A DNA stretch of 64,000 nucleotides from Caproiciproducens sp. NJN-50 (GCF_004103755.1 NZ_CP035283.1:558001-622000), one strand, 5' to 3'; shown: positions 15,956-25,439, counted from the first letter of the stretch. The notes: generated by a model from the letters alone, not told the origin. Numbers and translations: made by a program.

Positions 15956-16250
15956 ACCCGCCATATAAAAAACGGCGGGTTTCCCCACCGTCCCAGGCCG
16001 CCGGGAAAGCCGCGCAACCGCGAAATTGCGCCGCAATTTTGCTTACGGCGTTGGCTGCGCCTACACACCCATTCCTACAAAGCCAATGAATGGGGTTCCC
16101 AAAGCGATGAAAGAAGGCCCGCACTGCGAATTTCACAGTCGTGGCGCCGTAGGCGCGTAAGGCGCTTTGCGCCCTCCCTCATTTGCGGCGCTTGCCGCCT
16201 TGTCTTGCACGATTTTCAACGGCCTGCATGTTTTTCGACAAACTGACTCG
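15956..16250. repeat. GC-rich palindrome-dense segment, probable dispersed repeat
   Basis: About 295 bases between metG and the LCP gene with several nested inverted repeats: ACCCGCC/GGCGGGT (15956-15980), GCGAAATTGCG-type palindromes near 16020, and GGCGCC.../AAGGCGC-type stems near 16143-16200. A 60-codon minus-strand frame (15954-16136) translates to a Cys-rich peptide resembling spurious proteins I associate with interspersed repeats in related genomes. No gene is assigned. Confidence 0.4.
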
Positions 16251-16252
16251 GT

Positions 16253-17446
16253 TCAGTCCGAATCGCTTCCGGAAGAATCTTCGTCCCCGTAAAGAAATTG
16301 CCTCAGAATCGTGCAGTTCTTTTCCAGGTCGAGCGAAACGACCTTCCCGATCCCCTTGACCGAGACGGTGTCGTCAAACGTATCCGTCGCCGGGATCTGC
16401 TGGGTTTCCGTTTCGTAGCCGGAAAGAGACGCTCCGATGGAAGCAAGGTACAAAAGCTGGCTGTCGCTCAGATTCGTCTTCACATACGGCAGATAATCGT
16501 AGACGATTTTGTTGGCGCTCACCAGATTCATGGATTTTATTTTCCGGATCATGAGCTCGACCACCTGCCGCTGGCGGGCCGTGCGCCCGTAGTCGTTGCT
16601 CCCGAAGCTGTCGGTGGCGTAGCGGATTCGGGCGTAGTAAAGACAGAGCTTTCCGTTCAGATGATGGGTGATCGACTTCTCGCCGGCGGCGGGATAGGAC
16701 AGATGGCTGCCCATGTTCTCGTTTTCCGCCTGACAGGCGGCTTTGGACATCGGAACGTCCAGTCCGCCCATCTTGTCGATCACGGCGGCAAAGTTATCGA
16801 AATCGACGGAAACATACTGGTCGATGTTGATCCGGTAGTTGTTTTCCAGCGTCTGCATGGTCAGGGCGACACCGCCGTTTGAATAGGCGGCGTTGAGCTT
16901 GTTTTTGCCGACGGTCGGAATTTCAAGGTAGGAGTCGCGCAGAAAGGAGACCAGACGGATGGTTTTTGACTTGCTGTCGATGGACATCAGCATATTGGTG
17001 TCGGACCTGCCGTCCGAGCCGTCGTCGTTCTCATCCACGCCGAGCAGCAGAATATTCATCACGCTGTCGTCCGATTTGACGTTCCAGGCCGGCGCGTCGC
17101 TGGGCAGCTGCGTATAGTTTGCCAGCTGCGAGCTTGTCACGTCGGAACGGTCCAGGCGGGACGCCAGGAGATGAAAATATAAGAATCCGCCGCCCATGGC
17201 GGCCAGCGCGACGGAAAAAAGCAGGATCAGTATTTTTTTCAGGCAGCCTCCCTTTTTGCGGCGACGGCGGCGGGAGCGGGAACGCATGGAGGAATCGCTG
17301 TAGATGTCCCGGTCCACCACGTTGTAGCGGTCGATTTCCTGCGTGTCCCAGGAAACGGCGCGGCGCGCCGGCTGCCGGTTTGAAGCGCGGCTTGTTCCAA
17401 GAGGGTCGGTGCGCCGCGCCGGGCGGCCCGTAGGTTGTCTGCTCAT
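16253..17446 (-). CDS. LytR-CpsA-Psr (LCP) family cell-wall glycopolymer transferase
   Basis: 397 residues. A long basic cytoplasmic head (1-70, ending in an Arg/Lys cluster) leads into one transmembrane helix (about 71-93) and an extracellular LCP domain. LCP enzymes attach teichoic-acid-type polymers to peptidoglycan from polyprenyl-phosphate carriers. Conserved residues are visible: GVDENDDGSDGRSDTNML, SFLRDSYLEIP, NAAYSNGG, and the Arg-rich IRYATDS...DYGRTARQRQVV. ATG 17446 has GAGGT 5 bases upstream; longer in-frame starts lack a ribosome site. Confidence 0.9.
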   Translation of the reverse strand: MSRQPTGRPARRTDPLGTSRASNRQPARRAVSWDTQEIDRYNVVDRDIYSDSSMRSRSRRRRRKKGGCLKKILILLFSVALAAMGGGFLYFHLLASRLDRSDVTSSQLANYTQLPSDAPAWNVKSDDSVMNILLLGVDENDDGSDGRSDTNMLMSIDSKSKTIRLVSFLRDSYLEIPTVGKNKLNAAYSNGGVALTMQTLENNYRINIDQYVSVDFDNFAAVIDKMGGLDVPMSKAACQAENENMGSHLSYPAAGEKSITHHLNGKLCLYYARIRYATDSFGSNDYGRTARQRQVVELMIRKIKSMNLVSANKIVYDYLPYVKTNLSDSQLLYLASIGASLSGYETETQQIPATDTFDDTVSVKGIGKVVSLDLEKNCTILRQFLYGDEDSSGSDSD

Positions 17447-17601
17447 ACTGTACCTCGCTGTACCTAAAATTATTTTCATCAAGCCACTTTCACCTATTGT
17501 ATTGCAAAGCGGACAGGTTGTCAACGCGGGGAAAAAGCGGAGCACCGGATGAAAATCCAATGAAGACGGAGAAAATACTGTATTTTCGTCCCGCTGTTTG
17601 C

Positions 17602-17607
17602 TATAAT
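17602..17607 (+). promoter_or_regulatory. -10 element upstream of the small membrane protein gene
   Basis: TATAAT at 17602-17607, 24 bases before the start codon at 17631; the -35 region is weak. Confidence 0.4.
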
Positions 17608-17630
17608 ATAAAGAACTGGGAGGGCTTGCC

Positions 17631-17744
17631 ATGAAGAAAAAACCGGAAGCCGTAAAGCCTCATGCGATGATCGTCCGCATCCTCGCCGGCGTCTGCGCGG
17701 TCCTGATTATCCTTTCCGCCTTTTTTTTCGCTTTCTTTTCATAA
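17631..17744 (+). CDS. Small single-pass membrane protein, 37 residues
   Basis: A short gene with its own -10 box and a GGGAGGG ribosome site 6 bases before the ATG. The product starts MKKKPEAVKPHAM, basic, followed by one hydrophobic helix (about residues 14-36) and ends FAFFS. Orientation is probably basic end inside. I do not recognise the family. It stands alone between the divergent LCP gene and the small exporter-like gene. Confidence 0.6.
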   Translation: MKKKPEAVKPHAMIVRILAGVCAVLIILSAFFFAFFS

Positions 17745-17886
17745 GGCGTTTGAAAAGACGGCCCCTTTCCGGCCGAATGTCTTTCCGCGTCAAAACGCTC
17801 GGAACCGGGGAAACCCCTCCCGTGCCCGCTTTTGACTGAAAGGGCTGAAAAAGCCGCCGGGGAAAGAAAATCGCCGAAGAAAACCA

Positions 17887-18405
17887 ATGAATCCTATCGA
17901 GGTATTTATAGAAATGGATCAGCTTGTTACATCGCTCATTGATACCTTTCGGGGAATTCCTGCGGAACTCCTTGTTTTTTTAATTTCCCTGCTGCCTCTT
18001 CTTGAACTGAGAGGAGGCATCCTCGCGGCCGGCCTGCTGCACGTGGGCATGGTAAAGGCCTTTCTCCTGTGCCTCGCGGGCACACTGCTGCCGGTGCCTT
18101 TTATCCTGCTCTTTTTCCGGAAGATTCTGGAATGGCTGCGCAACACGGGATTTGTCCGCCTGGTGCGGCGGCTTGAGGATAAAATGAATCGCAAGAGCAA
18201 ACAGATCGAAAAATACAAGACCTTCGGCCTGCTGCTGTTTGTCGCCGTCCCGCTGCCCGGGACCGGCGCGTGGACGGGTTCCGCCGCCGCCGCCCTGATG
18301 GGCATGCGCTTTCGGGACGCTCTGCTTTCCGTCGCGCTGGGGTGTGTCGTCGCGGACGCCATCATGTGCCTGCTCGCCTACGGCGTTCTCGGCTCGATCT
18401 GGTGA
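17887..18405 (+). CDS. Small multidrug export-like membrane protein (COG2426)
   Basis: 172 residues with about four hydrophobic helices. The conserved family segments ISLLPLLELRGGI and VAVPLPGTGAWTGS are present, the latter being the re-entrant Pro/Gly loop typical of this DedA-like group. A polar basic stretch (MNRKSKQIEKYK) separates the two halves. The function of the family is not established despite the name. The next gene follows after 17 bases. Confidence 0.85.
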   Translation: MNPIEVFIEMDQLVTSLIDTFRGIPAELLVFLISLLPLLELRGGILAAGLLHVGMVKAFLLCLAGTLLPVPFILLFFRKILEWLRNTGFVRLVRRLEDKMNRKSKQIEKYKTFGLLLFVAVPLPGTGAWTGSAAAALMGMRFRDALLSVALGCVVADAIMCLLAYGVLGSIW

Positions 18406-18422
18406 GGAAAGGATCTGATTCC

Positions 18423-19655
18423 ATGCGACAGGCGGATCTTGCCGTCGTGGGCGGGGGCGCCTCCGGTCTGGCGGCGGCCCTCGCCGCGGCGGCGTCCGGA
18501 AAACGGGGCTCCGCCGTCGTCCTGGAGAAAAATCCGCGCGTGGGGAAAAAGCTGCTCCTGACCGGCAACGGCCGCTGCAACCTGACCAACCGCGGCGCGG
18601 GGGACGGCTCGCATTACCACGGGGACGCGGGGGCGCGCGAGGTGCTGGACCGCTTCCCGCCGGAGCGGATTCTGGAGCTGTTCCAAAAAGCGGGCCTGCT
18701 TTGCCGGGAACTGGACGGCGGGCGGATTTATCCATACAGCTTGCAGGCTTCGTCGGTCCTGAATGTTCTGCGGAGGAACCTGGATCGTTTCGGCGTGGAA
18801 GTCCTGTGCGGCTTTGACGTGAAAGACATCCGAAAATCGGACGGCGGGTTTCTCCTCTCTTCGCCGGAAGGGGACCTGCCTGCTCGGCGGGTGATCCTCG
18901 CGGCGGGCGGCTCGGCCTGCCCGCAGTCCGGCTCGGACGGCGGTGGATACTCACTGGCAAAAGCCCTGGGCCATACAGTTGTCCCGGTGTATCCGTCGCT
19001 GGCGCCGGTCAAAACGGACCCCGCGCGGGTCCGTCCCTTAAAGGGCGTGCGCTGTCCGGTGTCGGCGGCGTTTCGGACACGCGGCCAGGTGGTCCGCGCT
19101 TCCGCCGGAGAGGTGCAGTTCACGGAAAACGCGCTGTCCGGCATCTGTATCTTTGAGCTTTCCCGCTGCTTTGGGGATCTGCGCGCACCGAAGGACGCGG
19201 AAATCGCGCTCGATCTTTTTCCCGGGTATTCATTGGAACGCGTGACGGGATTGCTGCGTGCCGCGGCGGAGGGGGCGGGGGAGCTTTCCGCGCCTCAGCT
19301 TTTGGAGGGCTTTCTGCCCAAGGCGCTGTGTGTTGAGCTTTCCAGATACGCGTTTGGCGGCGCGTCCGGGGTGCTGCGGTGGGAGGATCTCGGCCGGCTG
19401 GCCTCGGCGGCGAAGGACTTCCGTTTCCCGGTCCGGGGGACGTTTTCCTGGGACCGGGCGCAGGCAACGGCGGGAGGCGTCCCGCTTTCGGAGCTGACGG
19501 AGAGTCTGGAGTCGAAAAAATGCCGGGGGCTGTACCTGTGCGGCGAGCTGCTGGACGTCGACGGCGACTGCGGCGGCTTTAACCTACACTGGGCGTGGGC
19601 CAGCGGTTTGGCCGCCGGGAAAGCGGCGGCGGATTCTCTGCGTGAAAAGAGATGA
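18423..19655 (+). CDS. NAD(P)/FAD-dependent oxidoreductase, HI0933/BaiN-like flavoprotein
   Basis: 410 residues. N-terminal dinucleotide-binding motif AVVGGGASGLAAA, then KNPRVGKKLLLTGNGRCNLTN, a hallmark of the HI0933 family, and the C-terminal CGELLDVDGDCGGFNLHWAWASG closing motif. Members are related to BaiN, a bile-acid-pathway reductase, but most have no known substrate. ATG 18423 is the first residue that opens the Rossmann fold. Confidence 0.9.
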   Translation: MRQADLAVVGGGASGLAAALAAAASGKRGSAVVLEKNPRVGKKLLLTGNGRCNLTNRGAGDGSHYHGDAGAREVLDRFPPERILELFQKAGLLCRELDGGRIYPYSLQASSVLNVLRRNLDRFGVEVLCGFDVKDIRKSDGGFLLSSPEGDLPARRVILAAGGSACPQSGSDGGGYSLAKALGHTVVPVYPSLAPVKTDPARVRPLKGVRCPVSAAFRTRGQVVRASAGEVQFTENALSGICIFELSRCFGDLRAPKDAEIALDLFPGYSLERVTGLLRAAAEGAGELSAPQLLEGFLPKALCVELSRYAFGGASGVLRWEDLGRLASAAKDFRFPVRGTFSWDRAQATAGGVPLSELTESLESKKCRGLYLCGELLDVDGDCGGFNLHWAWASGLAAGKAAADSLREKR

Positions 19656-19661
19656 TGGATT

Positions 19662-20063
19662 TTGGAAGGCGAAGTTCTGATCGATGTCCTGATGTTTGTG
19701 TTCACGGGGTTTATTCTTCTGGTCGGCTGGCTGGTCCGGAACCATCATTCTGAATACCCGGATACGTTTTGCGGATACCATGTGGGAAAAATCGCCATGA
19801 AAAGCAACAAGGCCTGGACCGACGCGAACCGCTGGTGCGGCGATTTGCTGTTAAAATCCGGCTTCGTCTTTCTTTTGCCGGACCTTGCGGCTTCCTATCT
19901 GTTCCATATCCTGCGGGCGGAAGAGACTCTTTGGGGTCTGCCCTTTTCCTATCTGATCGCGGCGGTCTTGGTCCCTGCGATTCTCGGCATTGCGGTCACG
20001 GAGGGCCGGCTTAGGAAAAGATATCGTCCGGATGGAACGCTGAAAGAGGAGAATAACCAATGA
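19662..20063 (+). CDS. SdpI family membrane protein
   Basis: 133 residues with about three hydrophobic helices. FCGYHVGKIAMKSNKAWTDANRWCG matches the SdpI C-terminal signature (GYRT..S.kn...W..aN). In Bacillus SdpI gives immunity to the SdpC toxin, but most homologues stand alone. The start is a TTG six bases after the preceding stop, and the end overlaps the next start by 4 bases (ATGA), so it is translationally coupled. Confidence 0.8.
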   Translation: MEGEVLIDVLMFVFTGFILLVGWLVRNHHSEYPDTFCGYHVGKIAMKSNKAWTDANRWCGDLLLKSGFVFLLPDLAASYLFHILRAEETLWGLPFSYLIAAVLVPAILGIAVTEGRLRKRYRPDGTLKEENNQ

Positions 20064-20842
20064 ATTGTACTTATTATGTCGTCGATGCGTTTGCCGGCAG
20101 GGTTTTCAAAGGGAACCCCGCCGGGGTCTGCATCCTGAATGAGTTCCCGGGCCGGGAGGCCATGAGGAACATCGCGGCGGAAAACAATCTGTCCGAAACC
20201 GCGTTTGTGGTAAAGCGGAACGGTTGTTATGACATCAGATGGTTTACCCCCGCGGAGGAGGTCGACCTGTGCGGCCATGCGACGCTGGGCTCGGCTTATG
20301 CGATTTCGCGGTTTGTCGAGCCCGGCGCTGAAAAGATGGAGTTCCATTCCATGAGCGGGACCCTGTTTGCGGAACGCCGAGGGGATGTTTTTACGCTGGA
20401 TTTTCCTTCGCGGCCGCCGAAACCGGTCGAAACGCCGGACGGCCTTCCGGAGGTTCTGGGAGCCGGGGTGCGGGAAACCTTTCTGTCGCGCGACCTGGTT
20501 GTTCTGCTGGATTCCGAGCGGCAGGTGAGGAACCTGAAGCCGGATTTTGCGAAGATGGGGAACCTCAAGGGCGGGATGGGAGTTCTCGTCACCGCGAAGG
20601 GGGAAAGCACGGATTTTGTCTCCCGGTGCTTCTTTCCGGCGGTCGGCGTGCAGGAAGATCCCGTCACCGGCTCGGCGCACTGCAGCCTGATTCCGTTTTG
20701 GGCGGAACGCCTTGGAAAGAGCCGGATGACGGCGGCGCAGCTTTCCGCGCGGGGAGGCCTGCTTTCCTGCGAATTGTGCGGGGACCGCGTGAAGATCGGC
20801 GGCAGGGCCGCGCTGTATCTGACGGGGGAGATTACGTTTTGA
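20060..20842 (+). CDS. PhzF family isomerase/epimerase-like protein
   Basis: 260 residues with the two-lobed diaminopimelate-epimerase-like fold of PhzF. Conserved segments: VDAFAGRVFKGNPAGVC at the start, NNLSETAFV with the catalytic Glu, RWFTPAEEVDLCGHATLG, and the second-lobe QEDPVTGSAHC. PhzF isomerises an intermediate of phenazine synthesis; isolated homologues like this one have no phenazine genes nearby and unknown substrates. It overlaps both neighbours. Confidence 0.9.
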   Translation: MNCTYYVVDAFAGRVFKGNPAGVCILNEFPGREAMRNIAAENNLSETAFVVKRNGCYDIRWFTPAEEVDLCGHATLGSAYAISRFVEPGAEKMEFHSMSGTLFAERRGDVFTLDFPSRPPKPVETPDGLPEVLGAGVRETFLSRDLVVLLDSERQVRNLKPDFAKMGNLKGGMGVLVTAKGESTDFVSRCFFPAVGVQEDPVTGSAHCSLIPFWAERLGKSRMTAAQLSARGGLLSCELCGDRVKIGGRAALYLTGEITF

Positions 20843-22428
20843 TCTATCGGATTTCCGAGCTTCGGCTGGAGCTGGACGGCTCGCCGGAGGACCTGAAAAA
20901 AGAGGCCGCGAAACGCCTGCGTGTCGCGCCGGAGGCGATCCGTTCCCTGAGCTTGTTCCGCAAATCGGTCGACGCGCGGAAGAGGGACGACGTCCATTTT
21001 GTCTGCACGGCGGAGGCGGACTGCCCCTCGGCGCGGGCGCCGCGCGACCACCGGGTGACGAAAGCGGTGCCTTACCGGTATGAGCTGCCGGTTTGCCGCG
21101 CCCTGGAACAGCGGCCCGTGGTTGTGGGATTCGGCCCGGCCGGCATGTTCGCGGCGCTGATCCTGGCACAGGCGGGCCAGCGCCCGGTCGTGCTGGAGCG
21201 CGGCTCCCGCGTGGAAGAGCGGGAGAAACTGGTTTCCCGCTTCTGGCGGGATGGGACGCTGGACCCGGAGTGCAACGTGCAGTTCGGAGAAGGGGGCGCG
21301 GGAACCTTTTCGGACGGGAAGCTGAACACCGGCACCAAGGACCCGCGCATCCGCAAGGTGCTGGAGGAATTCGCCGCCGCCGGCGCGCCGCGTGAAATCC
21401 TCTGGGAGGCGAAGCCGCATATCGGGACGGACCGCCTGCCTCGGGCGGTCCGGGGAATCCGGGAGCGGATCCTGTCGCTCGGCGGGGAGATCCTTTTCGA
21501 CACGCGGATGACCTCCCTGCTGCGGAAGGACGGGCGTGTTTCCGGCGTGGAATTCCGGACGCGGCGCGGCGCGCCGGAACGGCTCGAAACCGGAGCGGTG
21601 ATCCTGGCGGTCGGGCACAGCGCGCGGGACACCTTTGAAGAGCTGTTCGCCGCGGGTGTCCCGATGGAGCCGAAGGCGTTTGCCGTCGGCGCGCGGATCG
21701 AGCATCCGCAGAGCCTGATCGACGCCGCGCAGTACGGGAAATTCGCGGGCCGCCCCGCGCTTGGGGCGGCGGATTACAAACTCGCCGTCCATCTGGAAAA
21801 CGGGCGGGGCGTGTACACGTTCTGCATGTGCCCGGGCGGGCAGGTCGTCGCGGCGGCCAGCGAGCCGGGGCGGCTGGCGACCAACGGAATGAGCCGTTTC
21901 GCCCGCGACGGGGAAAACGCGAACGCCGCCCTGCTGGTCGGCGTGGGGCCGGAGGATTTCGGGGCGGACGGCCCGCTCGCGGGCGTGGAACTCCAGCGGA
22001 AGCTGGAGGAGGCCGCGTTTCGCCTGGGGGGAGGGGAGTACCGCGCCCCCGTGCAGCGCGTGGAGGATTTTCTGGAGCGCCGCGCCTCCGTCCGGCCGGG
22101 CGATGTCGTGCCGACCTACCGTCCCGGCGTGACGCCCTGTTCGCTGGACGGCTGCTTTCCTGATTTCATCGCCGATTCCATGCGCGAAGGCATCCGGCGG
22201 ATGGACGCCCGCCTGCGCGGCTTTGCATTCCCGGATGCGGTTCTGACGGCGGTGGAAAGCCGTTCCTCATCGCCGGTGCGCATCCTGCGCGGGGAGGAGG
22301 ACGGGCAGTCCCCCGCGCTTCCGGGTCTGTATCCGTGCGGCGAGGGGGCCGGCTACGCGGGGGGCATTGTCTCCGCGGCCGTGGACGGCATCCGGTGCGC
22401 GGAGCGGATCCTGAAGCAATTGTCCTGA
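20839..22428 (+). CDS. FAD-dependent dehydrogenase (COG2509 type)
   Basis: 529 residues from a TTG at 20839 that overlaps the phzF-like stop, with GGGGGAG upstream. About 85 residues of a small N-terminal domain precede the FAD-binding motif VVVGFGPAGMFAALILAQAG. The family hallmark EGGAGTFSDGKLNTG follows, and the C-terminal FAD contact is GLYPCGEGAGYAGGI. These uncharacterised flavoproteins are common in Clostridia. The GC content is very high, as in the preceding three genes, supporting one transcription unit from 17887 to 22428. Confidence 0.88.
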   Translation: MIYRISELRLELDGSPEDLKKEAAKRLRVAPEAIRSLSLFRKSVDARKRDDVHFVCTAEADCPSARAPRDHRVTKAVPYRYELPVCRALEQRPVVVGFGPAGMFAALILAQAGQRPVVLERGSRVEEREKLVSRFWRDGTLDPECNVQFGEGGAGTFSDGKLNTGTKDPRIRKVLEEFAAAGAPREILWEAKPHIGTDRLPRAVRGIRERILSLGGEILFDTRMTSLLRKDGRVSGVEFRTRRGAPERLETGAVILAVGHSARDTFEELFAAGVPMEPKAFAVGARIEHPQSLIDAAQYGKFAGRPALGAADYKLAVHLENGRGVYTFCMCPGGQVVAAASEPGRLATNGMSRFARDGENANAALLVGVGPEDFGADGPLAGVELQRKLEEAAFRLGGGEYRAPVQRVEDFLERRASVRPGDVVPTYRPGVTPCSLDGCFPDFIADSMREGIRRMDARLRGFAFPDAVLTAVESRSSSPVRILRGEEDGQSPALPGLYPCGEGAGYAGGIVSAAVDGIRCAERILKQLS

Positions 22429-22522
22429 TTCGGTATTTCCATCACGGCTTTCGAAGGGATGGCGTATTCTTTGGCTGGACCTTTATGCCTGGATTTTTAA
22501 TCGTCGCGGGTTGACGGAAAGA

Positions 22523-22564
22523 GAAGACGGGGGCCGCCGGAATTTTCCGGCGGCCCCCGTCTTC
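22523..22564. terminator. Bidirectional hairpin terminator
   Basis: A 20-bp perfect stem (22523-22542 with 22545-22564) with a TT loop, placed between convergent genes ending at 22428 and 22603. T runs are poor but the stem is very strong. Confidence 0.8.
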
Positions 22565-22602
22565 AGCCGCGTCTTTTCTCTGTCTGTCGGGCCGGGTGCA
22601 TG

Positions 22603-23910
22603 TTATGGATTCATCAGATCGGCCGCTATAATGCTGAATGCCTTGACGCCGTTGACCAGCCCCATCTCGTCAAAATCAAACTCGGGGCTGTGAAAAGAAC
22701 CGGCGCAGCGAACAATATTCGTAAAGTAACAGGATTGCCCTCCCTGCCGCTGAACGCGCTCCGAGAGATAAGAGTAGTCTTCGCTGCCCATAAGTCCATC
22801 GGGAGCTGAAAGGGTGGGAATTCCCGCTTCCTCCCGTACGATTTTTCTCACCCTTGCCGCCAACTCGGGAGAGTTGACGGAGCATTTTGCAACCCCAACA
22901 AATTCGGTTGCTGCCTTGCAGCCATGCATTTCGGCGGAAGCACTTATGATGCGCCGGGTGTAGTCCTCCATGTATTGATTGGCTTCCGGAGAGCCGCCGC
23001 GCACCTCCAGTTCCAGCTTCGCATGGTCGCAAATCATGTTTCGGCCGCTGCCGGCTACCAGCTTTCCGACATTAATCCGGGTTGAAACGCCGCCGAAGCG
23101 GGGGATGGCATGCAGATTCAGAACCGCGGTTGCCGCCGCCAACATGGCGTTTTTGCCCTTTTCAGGGGACAGTCCCGCATGCGTGGCTTTGCCCGAAAAG
23201 GTGACATCCATTTTCGTGGTCGCCAGCGTGGTGCCGCGCCCCGCGCCGATAGAGCCTGCGGTTGCATCCGTTCCGCCGCTGAGATGAGCGCCCAGGACGT
23301 AGTCCACCCCGTCGAGATGGCCGTTTTCCACAATGGATTTTGCCCCCCGGACTCCCTCCTCCGCGGGCTGGAAGATCAGCTTCAACGTACCGTGCAGCTG
23401 CCCCCGGATCGCGGCTAGGATTTTCGCGGTTCCCAAGCCGATCGTGGTGTGGCCGTCGTGGCCGCAGGCGTGCATGACGCCCGGATTGCGGGAGGCAAAG
23501 CCCTCCGTGTTGGGCAGGTGGGAAGCGTTGCGCGTTTCCGTCAGCGGAAGAGCGTCGATGTCGAACCGCAGCGCGACCGTGGGCCCTTCCCCGCAGCGGA
23601 GGATTCCAATCACGCCGGTAAAGCCGCCATGCGTGGCCGGCAGGAATTCCGGGTCGGCGCCCTGTTCCACGGCCCGCCGGTACTGGCGCTCCAGCTCTTC
23701 CTCCGGTGGGAGTCCCATGCGGCTTGCCGCATCGCAGACGTCACGGCCCGCCAGAACCTCGTCGAACCCCAGGTCCTTCAGCCCGCGCGCGACGAGGGAG
23801 GAGGTGCGCATTTCACACCACCCAAGCTCCGGGTACCGGTGCAGGTCGCGCCGCCGCTCCGAAAGGACGGGCTTCATTTCTTCAGCCATCTGAATAATTT
23901 CATTATACAT
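22603..23910 (-). CDS. M20 amidohydrolase, AbgA-like (p-aminobenzoyl-glutamate hydrolase subunit A type)
   Basis: 435 residues. It follows AbgA closely along its length: RRDLHRYPELGWCEMRTS, DVCDAASRMGLPP, MHACGHDGHTTIGLG (metal ligands), FQPAEEGVRGA (catalytic Glu pair), VAGSGRNMI and SCYFTN...HSPEFDFDE. AbgA with AbgB cleaves p-aminobenzoyl-glutamate; no abgB or AbgT transporter is present here. Instead an SLC13-type transporter lies upstream on the same strand, so the physiological amide may differ. Confidence 0.88.
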   Translation of the reverse strand: MYNEIIQMAEEMKPVLSERRRDLHRYPELGWCEMRTSSLVARGLKDLGFDEVLAGRDVCDAASRMGLPPEEELERQYRRAVEQGADPEFLPATHGGFTGVIGILRCGEGPTVALRFDIDALPLTETRNASHLPNTEGFASRNPGVMHACGHDGHTTIGLGTAKILAAIRGQLHGTLKLIFQPAEEGVRGAKSIVENGHLDGVDYVLGAHLSGGTDATAGSIGAGRGTTLATTKMDVTFSGKATHAGLSPEKGKNAMLAAATAVLNLHAIPRFGGVSTRINVGKLVAGSGRNMICDHAKLELEVRGGSPEANQYMEDYTRRIISASAEMHGCKAATEFVGVAKCSVNSPELAARVRKIVREEAGIPTLSAPDGLMGSEDYSYLSERVQRQGGQSCYFTNIVRCAGSFHSPEFDFDEMGLVNGVKAFSIIAADLMNP

Positions 23911-23986
23911 TACCGTTTCTCCTTTTGCCTGTCAATTTGTACAGACGGATTAGCCTCCGGTTTTGCGTCCAATTCTTGTGGCGGGC

Positions 23987-25282
23987 TTAAAATGCGGGAA
24001 ACACCGTCATGACCCAGAAAACGTTGACGACGCACATCAGAATGGCGGGCAGCCAGCTCATTTTCAACATGGTTTTCTGGTCGTATCCGCCGAGGCCCAT
24101 CACCATGGAGACGGTCGGCGTCGCCATCGGGGTCATAAAGGCGGTCAGGGAGGCGATCCACACCAGCATGATCAGGCCGAGCGGGTTGCACGCCAGGGAT
24201 TTGCTGGTGATGATCGCGATCGGAATAAAGATATTCACGACGGCCACGTTCATCATAAACTGCGTCAAGATGAAAGGCGTGATGAAGAAGAGCAGGCCGA
24301 TCACATAGTTGTTGCGGGAATTCCCTACCATGCCGGCCAGGAAATTGCCGACGAGGGAGCCGGCTCCGGTGGTTGTCAGCGCGCTGCCGAGGGCGAGCAT
24401 GCCGGCATACAGAAGCACCATGCCGCCCAGGCCCATCGCCTGGTAGGCGTCCCTTGGCCGCAGGATGCCGGAGGCGACCATGATAACGGCCCCGATGGTC
24501 GTAATCTCCCAGGAAGGAATGTTATGCAGGGGCTGTGTCAGCAGCATGATGACAATCCCGAAAAACGACACATACCCGAGAATCTCCTGTAAGGGGGAAA
24601 GCCTGCCGTCCCCGGCGGAAAATTTGCTTTCCACCGTGCTGATTTCCAGCACCGGCTTTTCCGGGGCCAGCCTGGGGGCGAAAAAGATGGCATAGAGGAT
24701 AATCAGGATCATGCCCGGCAAACGGGCGATCATGGGATCCAGCATTTTGAACAGGTAAGCGGTGTAATGATAAGATTCCAGATAGCCGTTGTTCGTCAGG
24801 TACATCACCGCGCTGTTGCCAAACGGCAGGATGGAAACGGTGGAGATGGAGACGATGCCGATCGGGAAAATCATTTTGGACCGACTGTACCCCATTTCAT
24901 CGCAAATGGCGCACGCCAGTGGAAACACAATGCTGAAGCATGCCATGGAGCTTTGGATGAACTGGGTCAGAACAGCGATGATGAGCACATACCCTGCCAG
25001 GATTTTCGTAAAGGAGCCCTTGCTGATCCTTGCCACCAGATGAGACATTCTGGAGACCATCTGCGTGCGGCTGAAGCCCGCCGAAACCACGAACATGGTT
25101 GCCATGATGATCGTGTTGGAGTTTGAAAACCCCGACAGGGCGGTTTCAGGATCAGTGCACCCGGTCAGCACCAGCAGGAGCATGCTTATGACCGCCGTGG
25201 TCGCCATGCTGAATTTACCTGCGATGAAGCTGACAAGCGTGGCGGCAAAGATCAGCAGACATATGATGAGCTGTGTAGTCAC
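23987..25282 (-). CDS. SLC13/DASS family permease
   Basis: 431 residues with about eleven transmembrane helices. It has the two-repeat pattern of divalent anion:sodium symporters, with ALSGFSNSNTIIMATMFVV in the first half and MNVAVVNIFIPIAI and FMTPMATPTVSMVMG in the second, the latter a cation/substrate loop motif (TP-x-ATP). It probably imports a dicarboxylate or an acyl-amino acid that feeds the adjacent M20 hydrolase. Divergent from a LysR gene that likely regulates both. Confidence 0.85.
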   Translation of the reverse strand: MTTQLIICLLIFAATLVSFIAGKFSMATTAVISMLLLVLTGCTDPETALSGFSNSNTIIMATMFVVSAGFSRTQMVSRMSHLVARISKGSFTKILAGYVLIIAVLTQFIQSSMACFSIVFPLACAICDEMGYSRSKMIFPIGIVSISTVSILPFGNSAVMYLTNNGYLESYHYTAYLFKMLDPMIARLPGMILIILYAIFFAPRLAPEKPVLEISTVESKFSAGDGRLSPLQEILGYVSFFGIVIMLLTQPLHNIPSWEITTIGAVIMVASGILRPRDAYQAMGLGGMVLLYAGMLALGSALTTTGAGSLVGNFLAGMVGNSRNNYVIGLLFFITPFILTQFMMNVAVVNIFIPIAIITSKSLACNPLGLIMLVWIASLTAFMTPMATPTVSMVMGLGGYDQKTMLKMSWLPAILMCVVNVFWVMTVFPAF

Positions 25283-25345
25283 GATATCCTTCCTTCCTAT
25301 CCCTTTTTGTTTGCGCAGCGCTGCACTACAAAAATTAATAAAAAT

Positions 25346-25376
25346 ATGATATCATGCTGGAAAGATATTGTATAAT
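25346..25376 (+). promoter_or_regulatory. Divergent control region of the SLC13 and LysR genes
   Basis: The 157-base gap holds a perfect palindrome ATGATATCAT (25346-25355) and a plus-strand TATAAT at 25371-25376. The palindrome is a candidate LysR or autoregulatory site. Confidence 0.35.
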
Positions 25377-25439
25377 ATAAATCATTTATGCGGATATCGG
25401 CTTTTATTATGGTCCTTACCAGGGAAGGAAATGGTATTT

